A stretch of DNA of 64,000 bases from Clostridia bacterium (GTDB lineage: Bacteria > Bacillota > Clostridia > Christensenellales > CAG-138). The stretch is from NCBI GenBank assembly GCA_017541305.1, contig JAFXZJ010000016.1, positions 1-64,000 on the forward strand. The letters are read 5' to 3'. This document shows positions 7,320-15,428 of this stretch, one piece after another (the stretch's first letter is position 1; each line of letters begins with the position of its first letter). The notes beneath the pieces were generated by a model, which made no database searches, was not told where the DNA came from, and saw only the letters and a program-made list of their open reading frames with translations. The position numbers were made by a program, and so were the translations under genes.

Positions 7320-9599
7320 TCAGTCGTTATTCATGAAGTAAACGTCCGCGGGATCGCGGAGATAATTCTCGGAGTAATCATCGAAAAGATCGGGATCGAC
7401 CGCATGGCTCCAGGCCCGGCTGTAATCGTGATTAATATAGCCCCTTGCAAACAGGAAAACGTTATAGTGCGGAGTTCCCACGTAAAACTGCCCGTAAATG
7501 TTCTGCTGATAGAATTCGCAGAGCATCGAAGTGAAATCCCCGATCGTCCTGTTGTTATAGAAGCCCGCTTCTGTAAGGGTCTCGTTCCCTTCGATCAGAT
7601 ACAGATCGGGGTTGAACCCGCCTCCGTCGACCGATAAATACCAATTCAGCACGAGGGGCATATAATAATCCTCCCCCACCTTTACGGTCTTGTGCTGCCC
7701 GTCAACGCTTTCAAAGGTCGAGTCGAGCTCGCGGATGACGTCGCCCGGGATCCGTTTGTAGCGCACTCCGCTGACGTACGGCTCGCCGTTTTCGTCATAC
7801 ACCCAGCCGTCGGCGACAAGCTCGGCAATGGCCCTGTCCTTGTTCTTCTCATAATGCTCGAGCTCGAGCCCGCGCTCCTGCGCTTTTCTGTAAAGCCAAA
7901 GGTCCTCGTGAAGAGGCGCGTCGACCGGCTCGCCCATATTGCCGCCGAGCCATTCTTCCGCAAAGCCCTCCCTGTCGATACAATAGGCAAGCGCGCGCCG
8001 CACGGATGCGAACTGCACCGGGCCGAAATCGTCGCGCATCATTATCGCGCCGTAGCCCGCTCTTGAATAATGAACGGTATCGAACGCGCCGTCGGAATCC
8101 TGCGCGAGCTTCAGCGTCTCTTCTATCTCCGCGCTTCCGGTTATGCCCGTAATCACGTCGAGCCCGCCGTTCCGGAGCTCCTCCAAGCACGTCGCAAAGA
8201 GTATCCTGACGAATTCTATCCTTTCTATTGAGGGCCTGACCCCCTCGTAATTGCCCTTGTAATACTCGTTCCTCTCGAGTATCGTCCTGCTGCCTTCCAA
8301 CAACCCCGGATCCACGACGCGGTACGGACCGGACCACGGCCAATTCGCCCCGGGATCGGTCATCGCCGTGAACGATAACATGTTCTCCAGCTTCTTCGCC
8401 TTAACATAGCTCCCGTCCTTCATCTCGTAGAAGTCGGAAGTGATATAGCAGCCCTCGCCGTCGTCCCTGATCTGCGCTCCGCAGAGCCACAGCTCGTGCG
8501 GCTGCGCGCTGATCCCGAACTGCTCAATGGCATAGATGCTGTCCGCATACACTGAGGGAAGCGTTATCGTAAAGCTCCGCTCGCCGTTCAGTCGCACGCA
8601 GGAGAGCACGCCCGTCCCTTCCGTGCCGTCATACTCAATGAAGGGATCGTGATTCGAAACGAAATCCGGCTTTCCGTTATAATACCCCACGCCCTCGCGG
8701 AACACCGGCGTCATCTCTGCCATGAGCTTGGCTAAGTAATCCACAGCGGTGACGGGGCTGCCGTCCGAGAAATACAGATCGTCCCACAGCTCGATCCTGT
8801 ATTCCACGCCGCCTTCCACGGGGATCTCCTCGTGCGATCTTACGACGGCGTCGTTCCAACACAGTCCGCCTTCGCGCGTTTTCGAAACGAGCTCAAGCCC
8901 GTTCACAAGCGCGTCGATGGAGAGGTCCGCCGAATTGCGCGCATTCTCGGGACAGCGGAAGAAGCCCGCGATCTCGCTCGTGCTGCCGATGATTATTGAG
9001 TTGTCCTCCTTTTCGGAGCCCCAATAGAGCACCGCGCACTCCTGCGGGAAATAGGGGTTTACGGGGTTTTCCGCAACGCCCGTTATTTCCGTATTGTAGG
9101 CGGTATAATACTCATTGCGATAGAGAGGTATCTCGGGCAGAAGGCGGTTCCACCGGAGCGCGTAATACCTCCACCATTCGGCGCACACGTCTTCCGCAGT
9201 CGCGAACCCGCCCGATGGTTCGGTGTTATAGATCATCGCCATCGAGAGAAAATCGAGCCCCAGCTCATAATCCTTCCCGTCCCGCGTGATATACGCAAGC
9301 CCCTGCCCGTTTTCCTTCACGTCCGCGATGGTGACGCTTTCTCCGAATGCGTCATAGAGCGAGGAATAGTCGGCGCCGTATTCCTTTTGCCCCAGATCCA
9401 TAACGGCAAATTCGGGACTCATTACCGTTTTCGGCGCCTCAGCGGGCGAAGGGCTGCCCGAAGGCGCGGCGGAAAGAGCGGGCGCGGTCAAGTCCGGCGC
9501 GTCCGTCCTTATGGGCGTCTCGATCCATGTCTTTTGGCCGCAGCCGAACAAGAGGGCTGCGAACGCAAGTATAAGCAAAATTGCCGATATCCTTTTCAT
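7320..9599 (-). CDS. Family 5 extracellular solute-binding lipoprotein (oligopeptide type)
   Basis: A 759-residue lipoprotein. ATG 9599 is chosen because AAAGGAGC lies five bases upstream; an ATG six codons earlier lacks this. The signal peptide ends in the lipobox LLFGC. The mature protein follows the OppA/DppA plan, with the C-terminal lobe motif SVRRALAYCIDREGFAEEWL, and would bind peptides or another small ligand for an ABC importer. No permease or ATPase gene is next to it. Instead it ends an operon with an ECF sigma factor and an anti-sigma-like membrane protein. It is longer than most OppA proteins (about 540 residues). Confidence 0.88.
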   Translation of the reverse strand: MKRISAILLILAFAALLFGCGQKTWIETPIRTDAPDLTAPALSAAPSGSPSPAEAPKTVMSPEFAVMDLGQKEYGADYSSLYDAFGESVTIADVKENGQGLAYITRDGKDYELGLDFLSMAMIYNTEPSGGFATAEDVCAEWWRYYALRWNRLLPEIPLYRNEYYTAYNTEITGVAENPVNPYFPQECAVLYWGSEKEDNSIIIGSTSEIAGFFRCPENARNSADLSIDALVNGLELVSKTREGGLCWNDAVVRSHEEIPVEGGVEYRIELWDDLYFSDGSPVTAVDYLAKLMAEMTPVFREGVGYYNGKPDFVSNHDPFIEYDGTEGTGVLSCVRLNGERSFTITLPSVYADSIYAIEQFGISAQPHELWLCGAQIRDDGEGCYITSDFYEMKDGSYVKAKKLENMLSFTAMTDPGANWPWSGPYRVVDPGLLEGSRTILERNEYYKGNYEGVRPSIERIEFVRILFATCLEELRNGGLDVITGITGSAEIEETLKLAQDSDGAFDTVHYSRAGYGAIMMRDDFGPVQFASVRRALAYCIDREGFAEEWLGGNMGEPVDAPLHEDLWLYRKAQERGLELEHYEKNKDRAIAELVADGWVYDENGEPYVSGVRYKRIPGDVIRELDSTFESVDGQHKTVKVGEDYYMPLVLNWYLSVDGGGFNPDLYLIEGNETLTEAGFYNNRTIGDFTSMLCEFYQQNIYGQFYVGTPHYNVFLFARGYINHDYSRAWSHAVDPDLFDDYSENYLRDPADVYFMNND

Positions 9600-9613
9600 T
9601 TCATGCTCCTTTC

Positions 9614-10291
9614 TCAATCCAAGCTTCCTGCAGGCGGGGCAAAGGCTATCACCGTCCTGCCGTCAAAGCTTTCGATCATGCGCTCCGCTTCCCCGCGGGC
9701 GACGTTTGCATTGGCCTCTATGAATCGGCCGAATTCCGGCCCGCTCTCGCCTATGCGGTAAGCGCCGCCCATGTTCACCGCATACAGGTCTCCCTCAAGC
9801 TTGGTCAGGCGGAACACCCTTCGGCCCGAGGAGAATATAAGCGCGTATTCCGCGTCTTCCGAATCGTAATCGGGGTTCACGCCACTGACCTTTTCAAGCC
9901 TTTCTATAAAGCCCATCAGCTTTTCGATCTCGACCCGGTCGGTCATGCTGAATATGAATTCGGTTTCACCCGTGCGCTTCTTTACGCTGACCATGCCGGG
10001 GAGCTTCACGCCCCCATAAAGCGGCGCATCATACCATCCCTCGGCGCCGTAGATCTCGCCCTGCCAGGGATCCCACCGCATGGCCGCCGCGTTCTGCTGA
10101 AACGGCCCTTCACCCGCCGCGGAAATATCGCCCGCATCGCGCCCCGTCACGGAAAACACCACGGCGGGTATCAGCGCTGCGGCAAGCACGGCGGCGCAAA
10201 GAGCGGCAAGCCCCGTTTTTCTTCGCTTTTCCCTTATCCTGTCCCGGCGGGATATCAGCTCCGCCGTTATCTTTTCGCTGTCATAGATCAT
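9614..10291 (-). CDS. Membrane protein, probable anti-sigma factor
   Basis: A 225-residue protein translated from ATG 10291 (GAGGAT six bases upstream; a GTG five codons earlier is possible). It has a short charged cytoplasmic N-terminus (about 28 residues, IREKRRK), one membrane helix (LAALCAAVLAAALIPAVVF) and a ~170-residue outer part of unknown fold. Position directly behind, and overlapping by 11 bases, an ECF sigma gene is the main reason for the anti-sigma call. No zinc-binding anti-sigma HxxxCxxC motif is present. The peptide-binding lipoprotein starts 14 bases downstream. Confidence 0.6.
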   Translation of the reverse strand: MIYDSEKITAELISRRDRIREKRRKTGLAALCAAVLAAALIPAVVFSVTGRDAGDISAAGEGPFQQNAAAMRWDPWQGEIYGAEGWYDAPLYGGVKLPGMVSVKKRTGETEFIFSMTDRVEIEKLMGFIERLEKVSGVNPDYDSEDAEYALIFSSGRRVFRLTKLEGDLYAVNMGGAYRIGESGPEFGRFIEANANVARGEAERMIESFDGRTVIAFAPPAGSLD

Positions 10292-10835
10292 AGCGATCCT
10301 CACCAAGCCTTATTTTCAATTCTCTCTTTGCCCTTCTCAGCAGATTATCTATCTGCTTTCGCGACTTTTTCAGCACTCTTCCCGCCTCGGCATAGCTCAT
10401 TTCCTCTATATAGACAAGCTGCACCGCCGCCCTCTGCTCCTCCGGCAGCTCCGCCAGAGCCCGCATCAGCACGCGCCTGCGCTCCTGAGCGATCACGTCG
10501 TCAATAAGGCGGTCCTCGCCAATGCCCGCCGCAGCCTCCAGCGGCACCTCGCGCAGGCGTTTTCGTTTCCTGACCGCATTCAACGCTTTATGCCTTGCTA
10601 TGGAGAAAAGATAGGTCTTGAGCGACGAGCGGAATTTGAAGCGCTCCGGATGGATCATCAGCTCGAGCAGAGCGTCGAGCGCGGCTTCCTCGGCAAGCCT
10701 GATATCGTGAAGATACCCGTTTGCAAAAAGTATGAGCTCCTCGAAATACAGCTCGACCAGCTCCGAAAAAGCCGATTCATCGCCGTCAAGATAGCGGCGA
10801 TAGCTGTCCTCGCCCATACCCATACATTCCTCCAA
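10281..10835 (-). CDS. ECF-type RNA polymerase sigma factor
   Basis: A 184-residue sigma-70 family protein with region 2 (about residues 15-85, KTYLFSIARHKALNAVRKRK) that binds the -10 element and core polymerase, and region 4 (about 125-180, LPEEQRAAVQLVYIEEMSYA followed by a helix-turn-helix) for the -35 element. It begins an operon with an anti-sigma-like protein and a peptide-binding lipoprotein, which suggests an envelope or ligand signal. An alternative start is the ATG at codon 5. Confidence 0.9.
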   Translation of the reverse strand: MEECMGMGEDSYRRYLDGDESAFSELVELYFEELILFANGYLHDIRLAEEAALDALLELMIHPERFKFRSSLKTYLFSIARHKALNAVRKRKRLREVPLEAAAGIGEDRLIDDVIAQERRRVLMRALAELPEEQRAAVQLVYIEEMSYAEAGRVLKKSRKQIDNLLRRAKRELKIRLGEDRYDL

Positions 10836-10868
10836 AAAGCGCTTTCACTTATTAGTCGCCGCAAAACC

Positions 10869-10898
10869 GAAAAATCCTTCGGCATTCACCGAAGGATC
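10869..10898 (-). terminator. Terminator of the rdgB-HD operon
   Basis: On the minus strand the stem ATCCTTCGG / CCGAAGGAT (10874-10882, 10889-10897) is followed by a T run. It separates the HD phosphohydrolase from the downstream sigma operon. Confidence 0.8.
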
Positions 10899-10905
10899 CA
10901 TGATT

Positions 10906-11475
10906 TTATTTTGCCCGCGCGGCTTCTATCTTGCGCTCGGTCTCTTCCCTTATTGCTTTTCGCAGCTCCGTAAGATATTCCGAAAAAGTCACGCGGTCGA
11001 AGGCATAGGTCAGGTTCAGCTCGTATTCGTTGGGCTCCCAGGTCGAAATATCGGATTCGTTGTGCTGTATCACCGCCTCAAAGCCGTCCATCGCCTTGTA
11101 GATGCGCGCCTCGAGGGTCTTCCGCTCGGCCATCTCGTAATAGAGCGCGGTCATCTCGGAGGCGAAGGGCTCGGGCAGTGAGGCCGTCCATGAAAACAGC
11201 AGTTCCTCCTCGCGCGCCTCGTCGGAATCGGTCTTTAAAAACGTGGGGATATCGCCCGTGAACGCCTCGCCCAGATCGTGTATGAGGCACATCTTTATCA
11301 CCTTTGCCATATCCGCCTCGGGGAATTCGTCGCTTATGAAATACGCCGTCAGCGCCGTGCGCCAGCTGTGCTCCGCCACGCTCTCGTGACGGCCGCCGGA
11401 GGTGTAGCAGTGCCGCGTCGCGTCCTTCAATCGCTCGGCAACGTGAAGTGCCGAAAGAAGCTCTTTGGGATCCAT
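10906..11475 (-). CDS. HD-domain phosphohydrolase, YfbR/HDDC2-like 5'-deoxynucleotidase
   Basis: A 189-residue HD-superfamily protein. The metal site is seen as RHCYTSGGRHESVAEHSWR (first His), CLIHDLGEAFTGDIPTF (the HD pair) and a later Asp. This spacing is that of the YfbR/HDDC2 group, which dephosphorylates deoxynucleoside 5'-monophosphates. AAAGGAGAC lies before ATG 11475. It is the third gene of a run with rdgB and a phosphoesterase, so nucleotide clean-up is a reasonable common theme. The substrate is inferred from the family. Confidence 0.82.
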   Translation of the reverse strand: MDPKELLSALHVAERLKDATRHCYTSGGRHESVAEHSWRTALTAYFISDEFPEADMAKVIKMCLIHDLGEAFTGDIPTFLKTDSDEAREEELLFSWTASLPEPFASEMTALYYEMAERKTLEARIYKAMDGFEAVIQHNESDISTWEPNEYELNLTYAFDRVTFSEYLTELRKAIREETERKIEAARAK

Positions 11476-11530
11476 GGTTCGTCTCCTTTTGTTGATCGGT
11501 TTGTTGTTTTCGGGCCGTTTGCGCTTCCCC

Positions 11531-12049
11531 TCACAGCGTGATCATCCTTGCGTTCACATCCCCGCGCTCGATCTCGAGTATCGCGAAGGACTGTTTCGCG
11601 CCGCCCCTTGGGCGCGAGGGCGAGCCGGGATTGAGTATCAGCACTTTGCCGAATGCGGAAAGCTCGCCGCGGTGGGTATGCCCGAAGAGCGCGGCGGTGC
11701 AGCCCAGCTCCTCGGCGCGATAGCTTAAGTTATACCCGCCCAGATCCACGCCATAGCGGTGACCGTGGGTGAGGAATATGCGCGCGCCTTCCGCCGTCAC
11801 GACGCATTCGGAACCGATGCGCTTCTGCGGAGCGGGGAACTGCAGATCCTCCCCTTCGACAAACGAAAAGCTGTCGCAGTTGCCCAGCACGCAATAGACG
11901 GGCTTGCCCGTTAGCCTCATAAGGTGCTTGGCGTCAGAGGCATAGTCGCCCAGATGGAACCAGCCGTCGACCGGCCCCGCGTGAGACACGCAGCGGTCGA
12001 TGGATGAAAGCTGCCCGTGAGTATCCGAAATAACGCCGATCCTTATCAT
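11531..12049 (-). CDS. YfcE/MJ0936-family metallophosphoesterase
   Basis: A 172-residue calcineurin-like phosphodiesterase. The binuclear metal ligands are visible: D-x-H in GVISDTHGQ, HLGD, LGNCD and two histidines in LTHGHRYG and GHTHRGE. Enzymes of this family hydrolyse phosphodiesters; the natural substrate is usually unknown. ATG 12049 overlaps the rdgB stop by 4 bases (ATGA), a sign of translational coupling. Confidence 0.9.
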   Translation of the reverse strand: MIRIGVISDTHGQLSSIDRCVSHAGPVDGWFHLGDYASDAKHLMRLTGKPVYCVLGNCDSFSFVEGEDLQFPAPQKRIGSECVVTAEGARIFLTHGHRYGVDLGGYNLSYRAEELGCTAALFGHTHRGELSAFGKVLILNPGSPSRPRGGAKQSFAILEIERGDVNARMITL

Positions 12050-12648
12050 AACGCCGCAAGCACCAGTGAGAGCGCGTTTTTCCTGTGACTGACGGCGTTT
12101 TTTTCCTCCGCGTTCATCTCGGCAAATGTCTTGCCCATTGGCTCATAAAAGAACAGCGAATCATAGCCGAAGCCGTTCTCCCCCGCCTCCTCGCGGGTGA
12201 TGCGCCCGAATACGCGCCCCGTTGCCTCGATATCGGTATCGCCCATGCGCTTTAACACCATGGCGGTGGCGAAATGCGCGCCGCGCCGCCCTTCGGGCAC
12301 GTCCCTCATTTCATAAAGCAGCTTTGCGCGGTTGGCGGCGTCGTCATGGCCGTCCGTCGCGTATCTGGCGGAATGAACGCCGGGCGCGCCATGAAGCGCG
12401 TCCACCAGCAGGCCGGTATCGTCCGCCAGCACCGCGTCGCCGGGTGAAAGCAGCCCCATGGAATCCGCAAGCGCGAACACCTCGCAGGCCTTCTTTTTCG
12501 CGTTGCCCTCAAGGGTGTCCGCGTTCTCATCAACGTCAAGCTCAAGCCCCGCCTCGCGCTGACCCATAACGGTATCGAAGCGGCAGCCCAGCATGGCCTT
12601 GATCTCCTCTATCTTGTGCCTGTTGTTTGATGCGATAATCAGTTTCAT
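12046..12648 (-). CDS. rdgB: XTP/dITP diphosphatase (HAM1/RdgB)
   Basis: Hydrolyses non-canonical purine nucleoside triphosphates (dITP, XTP) so that they are not built into DNA or RNA. The 200-residue length is typical. Family motifs are present: the N-terminal ASNNRHKIEEIK, LADDTGLLVDALHGAPGVHS with the catalytic Asp, and the C-terminal FGYDSLFF and SHRKNAL. AAAGGAT precedes the ATG. It heads a three-gene operon with a phosphoesterase and an HD nucleotidase. Confidence 0.96.
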   Translation of the reverse strand: MKLIIASNNRHKIEEIKAMLGCRFDTVMGQREAGLELDVDENADTLEGNAKKKACEVFALADSMGLLSPGDAVLADDTGLLVDALHGAPGVHSARYATDGHDDAANRAKLLYEMRDVPEGRRGAHFATAMVLKRMGDTDIEATGRVFGRITREEAGENGFGYDSLFFYEPMGKTFAEMNAEEKNAVSHRKNALSLVLAAL

Positions 12649-12671
12649 AGCATTATCCTTTATCGGCAGTA

Positions 12672-12693
12672 TAAAAGGGCGGCAGAGCCGCCC
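12672..12693 (-). terminator. Terminator of the tryptophanase-like gene
   Basis: The stem GGGCGGC / GCCGCCC (12677-12683, 12687-12693) with a 3-base loop is followed on the minus strand by TTTTA. Confidence 0.75.
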
Positions 12694-12699
12694 AAACGT

Positions 12700-14130
12700 T
12701 TATTCGAGGTTTGCCTTTTTGTATTCAAGCGCAAGCCTTTCGCGCCAGTCGTCCGCGGGACGCAGGAAATCGATGAACATATGCTCCTTCACGCTCTCGT
12801 CCTCCCAGCGCATTGCGCCGATCATATCGCGGTGCTCATACAGCCAGCACACGCGGTCGATCACGTACTTTATGTGGGAAAGGGTGTAAACGCGCCTGGG
12901 CACGGCAAGACGGACGAGCTCGAAGGGCGCGATGGAATCCTCGGGCGCTTCGCTGGAAAGCCCGCGCTCCATGCCGCGCGCGCCGCTGACGATATAGATC
13001 GCCGCGGCCAGTGCCGCCGCGCGGAATTCCTTTTTGCCCAGGTGAGCGCAGAAGCGGTCGGCGTCAAGGTGACAGCCCAGGCCGCCCGCGGGGGTGACGA
13101 CGGGCACGCCCCTCTTTTTGAACTCCTCGACCATGTATTCGATAAAGTCGGGACCCTGAGAGACCACGTTTTCATCCATGGTGTCGTCAAAGCCCACGCG
13201 CATTACCTCCATTTCGGCGGAGCTCATGCCGCCGAAGGTGGGGAAGCCCTCGAAGCAGGAGACGTTGTCGCGCACCTTGATGTAATCGCCGTGATCGTTC
13301 ATGCAGATGCCGCCGCCGCGCGCAAAGCCCAGCTTGCGCCCGCTGAAATAGATGATGTCGGCGGCGTCCGCCATTTCGCGCATTATCTGCCTGATGGTGT
13401 GATCCTTGCGCTTTTCGTCCCTGGTCTTGATGAAATGCAGGTTATCCATCACAAGGCTCATATCCAGCAGCACGCGTATGCCGCGCGCCCTTGCGATGGC
13501 GGAAACGGCGTTGATATTGTCAAGGCTGATGGGCTGACCGCCGATCAGGTTGGTGCCCGCCTCGATCCTTATCATGGGAACGCGCTCCTTGGGAGTTTCG
13601 TTCAGGAATTTTTCAAGCTTTTCAAGGTCGTAATCGCCCTTAAAGCCGTCCTCGCCCACGGTGGAAAGGCCCTTTTCCTGCAAAAACTCCACAAGATCGC
13701 CGCCCATAAGCCGGGTCTGGGTGAGGAAGGTGCAGAAATGGAAATTGGTGGGTATCAGGTCGCCCTGCTTTACGAACGAGCGGGCAAGCATCTGCTCGCA
13801 CGCGCGGCCCTGATGCACGGGAAGGAAGTATTCCTTGCCGAGTATCTCCTTTATTTTATCGGCCATCTTATAATAGGTCGTGCTGCCGGCATAGGCATAA
13901 TCGGCCAGGTGGAAAGCGCCCGCCTGCGCGTCGCTCATGGCGTTGAAGCCGGAATCGGTGATCATATCGATGAACACGTCCTCGGACTTTAAGTTATACG
14001 AGCAGTTGCCCGCCTCGTCAAGCGCGCGAAGACGTTCCTCAACGGGTATGAGCCTGATGGGATGGACTATCGATACACGGTGCATTTCAATGGGCAGCGT
14101 GCCGCCCTCATAAAGCTTTATCTTTGACAT
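12700..14130 (-). CDS. Tryptophanase/tyrosine phenol-lyase-like PLP enzyme (divergent)
   Basis: A 476-residue fold-type I PLP protein of the beta-eliminating lyase family, which splits Trp or Tyr to indole or phenol, pyruvate and ammonia. Family landmarks: SEDVFIDMITDSG, YAGSTTYYKMAD, PVHQGRACEQ, GGQPISL and EGFPTFGG. The PLP lysine is K266 in FSGRKLGFARGGG, where known enzymes read S-A/G-K-K-D-x-x-V-x-x-GG. D223 (pyridine nitrogen) is kept, but the Arg three residues later in TnaA and TPL is Leu here (DMSLVMDN). Substrate may therefore differ. It is monocistronic, with its own promoter and terminator. No TnaC-like leader peptide was seen. Confidence 0.8.
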   Translation of the reverse strand: MSKIKLYEGGTLPIEMHRVSIVHPIRLIPVEERLRALDEAGNCSYNLKSEDVFIDMITDSGFNAMSDAQAGAFHLADYAYAGSTTYYKMADKIKEILGKEYFLPVHQGRACEQMLARSFVKQGDLIPTNFHFCTFLTQTRLMGGDLVEFLQEKGLSTVGEDGFKGDYDLEKLEKFLNETPKERVPMIRIEAGTNLIGGQPISLDNINAVSAIARARGIRVLLDMSLVMDNLHFIKTRDEKRKDHTIRQIMREMADAADIIYFSGRKLGFARGGGICMNDHGDYIKVRDNVSCFEGFPTFGGMSSAEMEVMRVGFDDTMDENVVSQGPDFIEYMVEEFKKRGVPVVTPAGGLGCHLDADRFCAHLGKKEFRAAALAAAIYIVSGARGMERGLSSEAPEDSIAPFELVRLAVPRRVYTLSHIKYVIDRVCWLYEHRDMIGAMRWEDESVKEHMFIDFLRPADDWRERLALEYKKANLE

Positions 14131-14164
14131 TCGGATAATTCTCCTTAACGGTTCTTGAATTTTT

Positions 14165-14193
14165 ATTATACATCAAATAAACGCGTTTCGCAA
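14165..14193 (-). promoter_or_regulatory. Promoter of the tryptophanase-like gene
   Basis: On the minus strand TTGCGA (14188-14193), a 17-bp spacer and TATAAT (14165-14170), about 35 bp before the ATG; the ribosome site is AAGGAG. Confidence 0.75.
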
Positions 14194-14208
14194 TATCTTG
14201 TTGAAAAA

Positions 14209-14817
14209 TCATGCTTCGCCCCAACCTATGGTATATCCTATCACGATGCCCGCCGCGGCGGCTATCGCGATGAACACCAGGGGATGCAGCTTTTTAAGGG
14301 GCTTTACGTTGGTTATGACCAGCATCACGGCAAACAGCGCGATCTCGAGCAGATTGAACGCGCCGCCGAACGCCGAGGCGTTGAAATTGAACAACGTGAC
14401 GCTTATGACCGACCATGCGGCGGCGGCGATAAGGCCCGCTACAGCGGGGCGCAGCGTGGAAAATGCGTCGTTCACCAGCGCGGAATTCTTGTATTTATCG
14501 AGCATTTTCGCCACGATGAGTATCACGATGAAGCTCGGAGCAACGAGCGACGCCGTGGCGGTGAATGCCGTGGCAACGCCCAAAAGCGGACTGCCGAAGG
14601 TGTTATAGCCCGCCATATAGCCCGCATAGGTGGCCATGTTGATGCCCAGGGGGCCGGGCGTGGATTCCGAAAGCGCCACCATCTGGCTTATCATATCGGA
14701 GGTGAGCCATTCGTATTTATCCGCCAGCGCGTTCAAAAACGGCAGTGTGGAAAGCCCGCCGCCCGCGGCGAAAAGGCCTATCTGGAAGAATTCGTAGATC
14801 AGGATCAGAAATATCAT
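14209..14817 (-). CDS. Chromate transporter family protein, short-chain half 2
   Basis: A 202-residue membrane protein of the CHR (ChrA) family in its short, single-domain form. The N-terminal motif FFQIGLFAAGGGLSTLPFL and SESTPGPLGINMATYAG match the conserved region of CHR domains. Short CHR proteins occur as adjacent pairs that act together, and the partner gene overlaps this one by 4 bases (ATGA). Known members export chromate or related anions; the substrate here is open. Confidence 0.88.
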   Translation of the reverse strand: MIFLILIYEFFQIGLFAAGGGLSTLPFLNALADKYEWLTSDMISQMVALSESTPGPLGINMATYAGYMAGYNTFGSPLLGVATAFTATASLVAPSFIVILIVAKMLDKYKNSALVNDAFSTLRPAVAGLIAAAAWSVISVTLFNFNASAFGGAFNLLEIALFAVMLVITNVKPLKKLHPLVFIAIAAAAGIVIGYTIGWGEA

Positions 14818-15428
14818 TTGCGCTCACCCGCCTTTCCGCGCCTTATCAGTCCGCGCACGATGCCGATGAGCGCGGCGCCTATCACCACGAATACGGGCGA
14901 GATGGAAAAGCCAAGCTTGAACGTGGAGGGCACGGCGATGAGCAGGAAAGCGGCCGCCGCAAGCACGTAGCCCAGCGGATCCTTTATCTTTTCCTTAACA
15001 AGCTTTATCACCGTGTTCAGTATCAGCACGCCCACGGCAACGCGTATGCCGTGAAGGGCATATTTGACTGGCCTGAGCTGAGCGAAATTCGCAAGCAGGG
15101 CGGTCAGTATGCAGATTATGATGAACGAGGGCAGCACCACGCCCGCCGTGGTTACGAGCGCGCCCACAAAGCCCCTTTCCTTCTTGCCTATGAATGTGGC
15201 GGTGTTCACCGCGATCACGCCGGGGGTGCACTGGCCTATCGCGAAATAATCGAGCAGCTCTTCCTTTGTCACCCAGCCGCCCTTTTCAACGCATTCGCGC
15301 TCCAGCATGGGCAGCATCGCATAGCCCCCGCCGAACGTGAAAGCGCCTATGCGTACGAAGGCGAGAAAAAGCTTTATAAGCGGCGTGCGCCCCGCCGCTT
15401 CCGTCCTCTTTTTATCGGTCGTTTCCAT
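14814..15428 (-). CDS. Chromate transporter family protein, short-chain half 1
   Basis: A 204-residue CHR-family membrane protein, partner of the overlapping downstream gene. Conserved region: FVRIGAFTFGGGYAMLPML and IGQCTPGVIAVNTATFIG. ATG 15428 has AGGTGAT eight bases upstream and overlaps the preceding ppx gene by 17 bases, so the CHR pair is expressed from the ftsB-ppx transcript. Confidence 0.88.
   Translation of the reverse strand: METTDKKRTEAAGRTPLIKLFLAFVRIGAFTFGGGYAMLPMLERECVEKGGWVTKEELLDYFAIGQCTPGVIAVNTATFIGKKERGFVGALVTTAGVVLPSFIIICILTALLANFAQLRPVKYALHGIRVAVGVLILNTVIKLVKEKIKDPLGYVLAAAAFLLIAVPSTFKLGFSISPVFVVIGAALIGIVRGLIRRGKAGERK

Noticed and set aside
12781..13992. A 403-codon plus-strand open frame opposite the tryptophanase-like gene
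   Set aside because: Antisense shadow rich in His and Ala, without a start site; similar long antisense frames lie opposite several other genes (for example 21394-22485 and 15508-16314) and were left out for the same reason.
14131..14208. TnaC-type leader peptide or Trp-responsive attenuator before the tryptophanase-like gene
   Set aside because: The promoter lies about 35 bp before the ATG, leaving no room for a leader frame, and no Trp codon-bearing small frame is seen.
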